From NCBI GenBank assembly GCA_011009095.1, contig VTPC01007978.1:126086-190085 (forward strand): 64,000 nucleotides of DNA. Reading direction: 5' to 3'. This document shows positions 55,742 to 64,000 of the stretch, piece after piece. The notes below the pieces were generated by a model. The model searched no databases and was not told where the DNA came from. It saw nothing but the letters and a program-made list of their open reading frames with translations. The stretch comes from Ignelater luminosus (lineage: Eukaryota > Arthropoda > Insecta > Coleoptera > Elateridae). Every line of letters starts with the position of its first letter. The first letter of the stretch is position 1. The translations under genes and the position numbers were made by a program.

Positions 55742-57940
55742 CATTATGAGTTATTCAACAATTTTGTTTTTAAAATAAATGATCACGACAATGTTTTTTG
55801 AATCTTAGTGGGGACATATCTTTCAGGTGTAAGGGGAGCGAGTTATAAATTCTAATGATATTGTAAGAGAAGAATCGTTGAAAGTAAGCAGTTCTGTGTT
55901 TCGGAAGAGACAACAATTCCCTATGTCTCACATTTATGTTGTGAACATCAGTTTTGAATCTGATCTTATTATAGAGACAGTGAAGAGTTTTAGAGGAAAC
56001 GATACTGTGATAGAAGCATTTCATGTGCAGTACCCATGTTTTGCATGTTTAACCATTTCAAAGTTATTAATTTGTTGGAGATATGATCTCTTTTTTTTCT
56101 GTAAATAAACCTTAGACATGAGTTCTGGACTTTCTGTATTCTTAAACGATCTTTTTGTTCTAAACATGGAGCATAAATTACGTCACAGTAATTGAATTGG
56201 GATAATACTAACGCCTCGCATAACATCACTCTTGATTTATTACTTAAAACGAACCTATTAGAATATAAATGTTTCAATTTGGTATAAGCTTTTTGTATAA
56301 GACTATTTACAAGCGTTTTAAACTTCAAATGGGCATCTAAAGCTACTCCTAGGTTTTTCGCTTGAATGTTAACGGGTAAGGAGACATGTTTATATTTATT
56401 TTAACACGATGGACAATCTTATAATAAATTCGTGCTATACCAAATAAGATGAAAAAAGACTATAAGGTTTATGCTTAATAGACGCTTATCAGATAATTCT
56501 ATAAGATTGTTGAGGTCAGAGTTGATGTTGGCATTAGCAGTATCTGTATCCTTAGGATGGAAAATATAATAGATCTGAGTATCGTCAGCATAAAAATGTA
56601 TATTACTAAACTTTACAGAAGTAGCAAGCTCCGATACGTAAACTGAAAATAACAAGGGGCCCAAAATGGATCCTTAAGGTACACCTGAACGAATAACACA
56701 AGGATTAGAAGATGCGTTAGCTATAGTTACCCGCTGGATTCGCTGTTTCAAATAACTTTTCAATAGATTCATAGCATTGCTGCTGAAGCCCAAATAGTGC
56801 GCGATAGAAATTAAGACTTTGTGGTTGATCTTGTCAAATGCCTTTGAGTAATCTTACATGACTAAGGCAGTTGTTATTGTTATGTTATGTTATTGTCAAC
56901 AGCTGAGATAATATCTACAATGCTGGTAGGTGCGCTAGCACAGCTGTAACCAGTTCTAAATCCCGATTGCGTCGGAGGTAATCAGTTGTAATTTGATGAG
57001 TGTGCCGTAATTTGAAAACTCATTATTTTTTCAATTACCTTGGATAGAGTTGGTAGATGCTGATTGGACGTAAGTCCTTAAGCTCATCAAGTTAATTTAC
57101 TTTTGGTAATGGATGGACAAGCGCCATCTTCCATTCAGCAGGAAAATAGTTATCTTGGAAGCAGCAATTAATTATATGGCAAATATATGGTGCGATATAG
57201 GGGCAACATAGACGTAGCATTTTTATATTTATGTTGTCAGAGCCTGTGGATTGAGAAGTTATACGAGACAAAATTTCCCAAACTTGTGAGACTGTAACTG
57301 AGTGAAAAGAAAATAGGGTGGGAAAATCTGCTTTAAAATTATTTTCACAATATTGAATCATTTGATTAGAAGGTGCATTAGAAGACTGAGTAGAAGTTAT
57401 GAAGTAATTGTTAATGGTATTTGGATCGGATGAGGTAGAAGTTCACGTGAATTAGAACTGCTATAGATATCTAAGTCTTGTAGATCTTCCCAAAAAGTTT
57501 TATGTCAAACAGAGAAATAATATTTTGGTTAAAAAAATAATTTAGAATCTACATCTTGTAAATAAAAGAGGCGTTGCTATGGTATTCGAATAGATCCGTA
57601 TAAAACTGATCGTAGTTAAAGTTCTGAAGTCCCTGTACTTTTTAAAAACCGTGTGTTTCACTTTAACTGTAAATGGCAATTCACAGTAGATAAGTGCGTG
57701 ATCAGATAAGTTATGCAGATCAATGATATTAACCGCTTTAATAAAGATGAGGTTATTTATAATAAATAAATCGATAAGGGTAAAAGATGATTGTGTAATT
57801 CTAGTTGGTTTTTCAATAACTTGGTGCAGACCGCATGCATTTAGAAAAGACATTAACTGAATGACTCTTGGCTTATTTATATTAAGCATATCAACATTCA
57901 GATCTCCAACTATTGTATTGTTAAATTTACAATACATAAT
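55742..57940 (-). pseudogene. 5'-truncated LINE, CR1/Jockey type
   Basis: From the minus strand: NTIVGDLNVDMLNINKPR (57920-57860) and LHNLSDHALIYCELPF (57720-57670) are the GDLN and SDH motifs of an APE endonuclease C-terminus. ENNFKADFP and TGSDNINIKMLRLCCPYIA lead into the reverse transcriptase. SGFRTGYSC near 56945, SKAFDKINHKVL near 56840-56810, GV-P-stop-GSILGPLLFSVYVSEL near 56680-56635 and the catalytic FYADDTQIY near 56595-56575 follow. The post-RT region includes LSQFNYCDVIYAPCLEQKDR and RFIYRKKRDHISN. Q to stop in the GVPQGS box and several frameshifts inactivate it. ORF1 and the endonuclease N-terminus are missing. It ends beside the truncated MITE at 55741. Confidence 0.85.
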
Positions 57941-58017
57941 TATAATAAAAACCTGTAACGCACAGTAATTATTATAGAATTTAAATCCAGATTTTCATTT
58001 AATTTGATAAAGACTGT
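57917..58017. repeat. Dispersed repeat, copy of 18497-18597
   Basis: TTAAATTTACAATACAT through to TTTGATAAAGACTGTAC, in the same orientation as the copy at 18497. It lies exactly at the truncated 5' edge of the LINE, so the LINE either read into it or was cut by it. Confidence 0.65.
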
Positions 58018-58289
58018 ACACAGGTTGTAAATCATGGGATATGTAAGAATTTTCGATACAAAAGAAATTTTTAAACTGTAATAGGATAATGCATTTCTGA
58101 AAAACCCTAATTGTCTTTCCTAAAAATCTATAAACTGAGAGTTGTCGGTTTCTTACAGGAAAAGTTTAGACAGCTCATTGTTAAAATTTATTGTTTGTGT
58201 CGAATGGGGTGATTTGTATTAACGTTCATTTTGTTCTTTATTTCCTATAAGATTTGTGCGGTTACTAAGCTTCTATTCTTTAATTTTTT

Positions 58290-59456
58290 AAATAATACCT
58301 AGAAAACGAGTGTATTTAAGCGGCAGTCAAAAACGAAACTTACGGAAAAGTTACCAAAACTTGACGTTTTTGTAAAACCGCTATTGTTTGCAAATTTAGA
58401 CGGTAAGAGTTTTTTACACGCTTAAAGGTAAATAGATTTAAAAATTAGAAACACTTTGAAACCCGAACCAGAACCTTCATGTTCTCAATCTGCCGGTAAT
58501 TTACATTTAGATTCTATTAAAGAAATTAACGTTAGCACACAGAGTTTGTATTAATTTAATTAGATTGATACGCACCGCTATTTTTAGATAGAGAAAATGA
58601 GGAAGGTGGTGAACATAAGTGAAACACTCAACAGAAAGAAAGGAAAGAAATATTAAAAAGATTCGTTGACATTATTATCACTTTATGTTCATGTAACATG
58701 GTTCTTCGAGAACACTGTGAAACAAAAGAAGCAGCGATATAAAGGTGGGAACTTTCTGTCTATTTCGTATTTGTTGGCTAAATATAATACAATTTTTGAA
58801 AACTATTTAGAGAATGATAATAAAAAAAAATATTTATGTCCTAAAACAGGTTCGACTATAATTAATATCATAAAAGCTGAAATTAAAAAAGCTTTATTTT
58901 TTCAGTTATTATGGACCACTCAAGATATTACAAAAACCGACCAATTAAGTCAAATTATTGGATATGTAAAAATTATCAAAGGTCCTAATTCATTAATATG
59001 AAATTAATAAAACAATCATTCGTTGGTTTTAAAGTTGTAAAAAATCAAACCGCGGAAGAACTTAGAAATTTTCTTTTAAATAGTTTATTGGAAATTGGTA
59101 TTGATATAAAAAATGCGGGGGGGCAGGGTTATGATGGGGCTGTCAACATGAATGGTATATATTGTGCGCTGCAACAACGAATCAAAAATAAAGTATCAAG
59201 TGCTCATTATATTCACTGTGTTTCAAATAATTTAAACTTAATTTTGAACGAAGCTTGTATAGAAGTAGTGGAAATTCAAAGATTTTACGAAATAGTTCAA
59301 TCAATTTACAAGCTTTTTGAAATAGTGCTGAAAGATGGCAGTCATTACGGGTTTATCAGAAAGATGAAAAAATTAAATACACGGTCAAGACCTATTACCT
59401 ATTCCCAAACATTCAGGGGAGGACCTGTAAAATGGGCATACTGTATAATTTTTTAG
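58290..59456 (+). pseudogene. hAT (ZMYM1-like) transposase fragment
   Basis: KRVYLSGSQKRNLRKSYQ near 58305-58355 matches the N-terminal SGAQKRK motif of ZMYM1-like hAT proteins. GNFLSISYLLAKYNTIFENY (near 58750-58810) is the start of the core. TTQDITKTDQLSQIIGYV near 58920 is the first-Asp region, with the usual leading Asp replaced by Trp. TAEELRNFLLNSLLEIGIDI and GGQGYDGAVNMNG (second Asp, near 59130) follow, then AHYIHCVSNNLNLILNEA. Coding similarity stops near 59440, so the C-terminal dimerisation domain is missing, as is most of the TTF zinc finger. No TIRs were found. It belongs to a different lineage from the hAT at 45.3 kb. Confidence 0.8.
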
Positions 59457-60312
59457 AATGTGTCATCAACCGAATTAATCGACCAAGTACTATATAGTTA
59501 CGAACTTATACCCAAATTACTGAAGATGGTGTCTCAAGGCTTTTTGCAGGAAAAGATGACGACGGTGATATCTGAGACATGTAATAGACCAAAATTGCAA
59601 TATACCAAAAAATGTACTTTTTAAAGAGTTTATCGAGTTAAAAAATTTGAAATTTTATACAGGGTGTTCAAAAATTAACTTTTATAATATATTAAGCTAA
59701 TGTAGAACATCTTAAATCAAAAAGCCTACTGTCTAATTTTATGTTTCAATCAGTCCACCACCAATTTCCTGACACAATTGCAGTCTTCTTTTAAACTCAC
59801 TGAACACTTATTAACCTTGTAGAACATGCCATCTTATGCCAAAAATTTAAACTTTCCATTTCGTCTAATAAATAGTTTTTCAACATTTCCAATTAAAAAC
59901 GGCCCAATAATCTTGTCGCATGTAATACCGCATCAACCGTTTACTTTTTTTGTAATATTGACCACTGGTAGTAATAATAAAATTAAGACGCTCTTTACTC
60001 CAGAACCTACAATTTTATGAGAAAACTATTCCATTTATAATAATGTTGCTTGACTAGAAAACATTAAAAATGTTAAATAACTTTGATTTTCCAGTGTTTT
60101 TTCTCCGGCAAGGCGATGAGGAGAAGAGACTACTTTTTTTGTTTAAAATGAATCATGGATCTATTTAGTATATTGTTTTCTACATTCCATGGAAATTCCA
60201 AACAAATTCGATAAGAAATGTTTGTGGTAAAACCAACAAACTTTTTACCTGCCTCTGAAACTAGTCACTTCAAATTTTAAAAGTGTGCAGAAATTCGGCA
60301 ATAAAATAGAAA
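59457..60312. other. Spacer with a lone mariner-type tip
   Basis: TATACAGGGTGTTCAAAAAT near 59656 looks like a left Tc1/mariner tip; no partner was located. No gene is supported. Confidence 0.35.
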
Positions 60313-60550
60313 AAAAACATCTGGGAATGCAAAGCATAACCACAACGAACTCCGGTTTGTAACTGAATTAGAGCAACAGTCTGTTCACAAAAATAAGCAA
60401 ACATTTATCTTTTGGCGGCCATTTTGACTATGCTCCCAAAGAGATATCAAAAAAAACGAAGATACACGTAATCTTTAGTTTTTGTTGTATAATCCAAATC
60501 TGAAGTCAAAATTTCAAAATATAAAAGAAAATGCGGGCAGACACACAGAC
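60313..60550. repeat. Dispersed repeat, pair of 42697-42912
   Basis: ACATCTGGGAATGCAAAG, CATAACCACAACGAACTCCG, TTGGCGGCCATTTTGAC and AATCCAAATCTGAAGTCAAA appear in the same order, ending in GGCAGACACACAGAC, a degraded GACA tail. Confidence 0.7.
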
Positions 60551-61140
60551 CTTGAAAATTAATCAATTAATCAAAGTAATGACTTCAAAGGAGTTCGTTG
60601 AAAAGCAACGTTAGACAAGAATGCTAAAGTGTCCTACAGCTATATGACTCTTAGAGGATTACAAAATCAATTGTTTTGAAATCGGACAATTATAAAATTT
60701 CATGTAAAATTATTAAACCTACTGCAAATCCTCCTATTCTAAAAACTATGGTGCCACTATTCTTGCCGCATTTTACATTTTTGTCTATAGCAAACATATT
60801 TAAATTGATTTCAATAGACCAATGTTTCAAGAGAAAAACAACCAAAACCTGTATTTTGAATTCATTTAAATTTTATACACTTGACATTTCGTTTCCAATC
60901 AAGAACGCTATCAAAAGAAACGAAAGCTACAAGCATACAAAGGCAAGAAACAAACAAGTAACAGCAAACCAAACCAACCTGTAAGCAAAATAAAAAATTT
61001 AAAATAAAAAATGTTTTTGTTTTTTTATTAAACTGATTTTACTTACATTCATATTTCGAATCTGTAAATTTTAGAAACGTAATAAAAAATAACCCCATCT
61101 AAATTAAATTTCGCACTAGGATACCGTATTGAAGAAGTTA
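60551..61140. other. Intergenic/intronic, nothing recognised
   Basis: A 102-codon open frame at 60676-60984 has no recognisable domain; otherwise AT-rich. Confidence 0.35.
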
Positions 61141-61142
61141 TA

Positions 61143-63575
61143 CAGGGACATCATAAATAGGAGGAAGCCACGTGACCACGAAATTTACTGTTGGTTAGGC
61201 AACACATCTTGCACTGTTCGCAGCTCTGTTGTAATAAAGAATTATGTAGTTTTCCAGTGGCGTAGTATTGGATATATGATGAAACTACTTAGAAACTTAA
61301 ATATTTAAAGATAATTATATATAAAATTGGAAAATTAAAAAATGACAATATATAGAAGATATTTTTAAAAACAAGAATTAGATAAGGCCCAAACAATGCT
61401 GATGTAGCTGTTCAACAAGAGCTTTTTAGTTATTTTTTCCAATTTTATTAAATTTAACTGTCCACTATAAAGGATTTTTCATAAAAAGATAATTATGTAG
61501 GTAGGGTAAACGCATCAATACCTGGTCATTTAAAGAATATTTGAAGTTCAAACTCATTTAAATTTAAAACTAAATATTTAATAATGAATTTTTTTGTATA
61601 GTTATGCATGCATAAATGATATACATACTTAATCATTAAGAGTCATTAAATGTTTAATTTTATATTTAAAAAAACCATTTATCAAAATCGGCACTTTGGC
61701 AGCCGTCTTAACACAATCGCACACAATAATTGAGGTGTAATTTTTATTTTCTGAAATTAATGTAACATAATACTGAGAACTAGGTATGCTAGATAACAGA
61801 ACTAAAAATCGCAATTATTTCAGCTGCCATAATTTATTTATAAAAAAATAATTCATTAGGTAGCAGGATACTAGAATTTAATTAAAAATAATGGCTTACA
61901 TTTATCCTAAATTTTACAATTTCATTTAGTTATTTTACATTTTATTGCAATTTATGTACAAATCACATAAATGGTTCGATATGGCCACCCTGTTTCTCTA
62001 AACATAACCAAACTCTATTTTTGATACTATTGAAAACTGAAACTAAGGTTTCTGGTGATATATTATTAATTTCATTTTGTATGGCCTCTTTTAATTCGTC
62101 AATATTCTGTGGACGGTGCCTGTAAATATTATTCTTCAAATGCCCAAATAGAAAAAAATCTAATGGTGTGAGATTGGGAGACCGAGGGGGCTATCGTCCA
62201 CAACTAATTACTCGGTCATCAAAGAAGTCTTCCAAATAACGAATAGTGGTGCGTGCCGTATGTGCTGATGCACCATCTTGCTGGAAGTAGCCCTCTTGGA
62301 TTTCATCATCCAATAGTTGTTCGATAATAGGTGTTAAAATATTATCTCGGTATCTTTCTCCACTGATTGTGTCATTTAAAAAACAATGGCCCGTAGATCC
62401 TGCGTCTTGACATCGCAACCCATACACCAACCTTCTGGGGATGCAAACTTGTTTCTTCATAATTGTGGGGATTCTCTGTGGCCCAGGTTCTGTAATTCTG
62501 GCTGTTCACATAGCCCGACAAATGAAACCATGCTTCATCTGACATAAATGTAATATTTAATATGTCATCGTTGTTCAAGTGTTGCATAAACCACTGACAG
62601 TATTGAACTCGTAATTGATGATCATGCGGAAACAGTTTTTGTATTACAGACACTATAGGGATGCATTCGTAGCTTCTTTTTTAATGTAACTTGGCAACTT
62701 CCATATGAAAGTCCTGCGGAAGAAGTTGTTGGTTAGATTATGGTTTAAAATAGTTTGAATTGTTTAATGGATGTAAATAATTCAGAAATAAATAACAGTG
62801 CCAGTTTTTTATTTAAGTTTGCTAATAAAACAATTGAATTACTACAAGTGATAAATTCAAAATAATTAATAATTTAAAACACGAATGAAGCAAAACATAT
62901 TATTTGTTTAATGCAACTAGATTCCTACCTGTTTCAGTAGCTAAGCGTTTAATGGATTTATGGGGACTACGATTCATTCTCATCTGCATGTCCTCGAGAA
63001 CTTCATCAGTTAATACAGTTGGTCTACCAGATGATTTGCCTTTGCAGATGCAACGTTTTTCTTCAAACCGCTTAAGTATATCATGCCTACGACGTACAAA
63101 TGCATCGTAGTGGACTTGCACTTCAGGAAAAGCTTGTTCAAATTGTTGGATACAAGATTGTAATGAATAGGTCCATGAACCATCTGCGTTCTGTGTTCCA
63201 CTTCGATAGTGAGCTATTAAAATAAATTTATCTTGTTCGCTTGTAAAAGGCATCGGAAAAACGTAACCTTCCAAACTGAAATAATTATGCAGGTTTAAAA
63301 TTTATTATCACGCTTTGAATGCGTTAAATCTAACTTACCTCGATTAACTCACAAAAAACAGATTTAGTCTTGAAAAAGACTGATTTTTAAATAGAACAAA
63401 ATAAACTGTAGAAAACGCAAAACAGAGACCAAGAAACCACGGAACGTATGCACGCCGATGTAATTTTAGGTTAGAAATATACTCGTGAGGGAGTGTAGCC
63501 AACGTTGAAGGGTAAAATTTCCCGCCACTTTTAAATTAGTGGTCACGTGGCTTCCTCCTATTAATGATGTCCCTG
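61143..63575 (-). mobile_element. Mariner-like element with 37-bp TIRs and introns
   Basis: CAGGGACATCATAAATAGG plus 18 more bases (61143-61179) is inverted at 63539-63575 with one mismatch in 37. TA lies directly outside both ends (61141-61142 and 63576-63577). The 2433-bp element contains a minus-strand transposase of at least three exons. About 780 bp between the stop codon and the left TIR has no recognised content, apart from CAGTGGCGTAG near 61257, which resembles a hAT tip. Confidence 0.9.
61963..63253 (-). pseudogene. Intron-containing mariner-like transposase
   Basis: The start is ATG 63253, MPFTSEQDKFILIAHYRSG. A 5' leader intron, 63338-63276 (GAG/GTAAGT...ATTTCAG), precedes it. 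Exon 1 ends at 62929 (ACAG/GTAGG). A 215-bp intron (62928-62714, ending CTTCCGCAG) restores TETG-LSYGSCQVTLKKKLRMH in frame. The DNA-binding half includes GRPTVLTDEVLEDM and HKSIKRLATETG. The catalytic blocks are ITFMSDEAWFHLSGYV (first Asp), YFQQDGASAHTARTT (second) and SPNLTPLDFFLFG (third). I count 38 residues between the second and third Asp, including a Trp to stop position. Lesions are a 2-bp loss near 62655, a 1-bp gain near 62385 and the TAG near 62190. It ends GGHIEPFM, stop 61963. Repaired length would be about 358 residues. Confidence 0.9.
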
Positions 63576-63577
63576 TA

Positions 63578-64000
63578 GTTTGCAACTTTACTAAATAGCC
63601 TTTACACAAGACCTACATCTGCTAAATGTGTTGCCTATCTTCTTTTTAAATTCACCTACTCCTAGCGTCATTATAATGCAAAAGATTAGATTCAACTTAT
63701 AAACTTATTGTTAATACTGCGAGTTCTGGGCGAAGATCGAGTTGCCTGAAACTCATACTGGTAAGTAGTTACTAGACACCACCACAAAACTTGTTTATTT
63801 AACTACACCCGTGTCAAAGTATAAAGTTTCATCAAGTAAAATTAGAAAATATAAACAATATTTTGAATTTCTTGATGGAATTTCTGACTTTCAGCATACC
63901 CATTTAAGCGCTTTGATTGTTTCTGCGTTTTTAAGTTAGTGGGGAAACTGTTGTAAATAAAAAGGATACTTCTTTCTATTGCAGATGATGAAAACTGTTG
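63578..64000. other. Intergenic/intronic, nothing recognised
   Basis: AT-rich; no supported features up to the window edge. Confidence 0.4.

Noticed and set aside
60676..60984. 102-codon open frame
   Set aside because: No recognisable domain or neighbouring exon; AT-rich chance frame.
61970..61995. CAGGGTGGCCATATCG read as a mariner tip
   Set aside because: It is in frame with the transposase and encodes QGGHIEPFM; the true tips are at 61143 and 63575.
1..64000. CRISPR arrays, operons, riboswitches, rRNA or tRNA genes
   Set aside because: No regularly spaced repeats, no bacterial-type gene clusters and no cloverleaf-compatible sequence were recognised; all content is eukaryotic in style.

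Overview
The window is AT-rich eukaryotic nuclear DNA, almost certainly from an arthropod and most likely an insect. The reasons are a dense load of Tc1/mariner, hAT and P-like DNA transposons plus Jockey/CR1-type non-LTR retrotransposons, short GT-AG introns, AATAAA signals, and no operons or ribosome binding sites. Most of it is intergenic or intronic DNA that has been a transposon graveyard.

Host genes: the only convincing pair lies on the minus strand at 31.2-32.35 kb. Upstream is a 90-residue protein with an RRM-like fold pattern (three coding exons, 32349-31764). Its stop codon is 82 bp from the start of a 146-residue, very acidic protein (two exons, 31681-31170). A strong plus-strand splice donor at 32504 suggests a divergent gene starting at the same promoter. 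A G/T-skewed, then CpG-rich, segment at 26.8-27.6 kb may hold another host exon or promoter.

Mobile elements, left to right: a decayed mariner-like transposase (0.4-1.46 kb); a TIR element with unusually long inverted arms and an intron-bearing gene of an unnamed family (3.87-6.38 kb); two foldback MITEs of one family (6.7-7.6 and 8.8-9.7 kb); a Jockey remnant (10.3-11.1 kb); a 984-bp foldback with arms of about 410 bp and a transposase remnant (11.4-12.4 kb); a hAT-like MITE (18.8-19.3 kb); a DD34D mariner remnant (20.3-20.75 kb); palindromic MITEs (24.7-25.1 and 25.7-25.9 kb); a nearly intact DD41D mariner flanked by a perfect 89-bp direct repeat (28.54-30.02 kb); a second DD34D-type mariner (34.2-35.2 kb); a Tc1/mariner-related DDE element with a 172-bp intron (38.2-40.6 kb); a 1.46-kb non-autonomous TIR element (40.9-42.3 kb); a third, internally deleted mariner (43.5-44.1 kb); a hAT/ZMYM1-like element with a perfect 8-bp target duplication (45.3-48.0 kb); a hAT MITE (50.6-50.9 kb); a THAP-containing P-like element (51.0-52.2 kb); a 163-bp tandem repeat (54.25-54.75 kb); a truncated MITE next to a 5'-truncated LINE (55.5-57.9 kb); a hAT fragment (58.3-59.5 kb); and an intron-containing mariner with 37-bp TIRs (61.1-63.6 kb).

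No cooperating gene system is apparent. The notable content is structural: unusual insertion duplications, intron-bearing transposases, inverted arms extending into coding sequence, and potential long-hairpin RNAs. Every transposase seen here carries at least one inactivating lesion. Family names rest on motifs recognised by eye and not on database searches.
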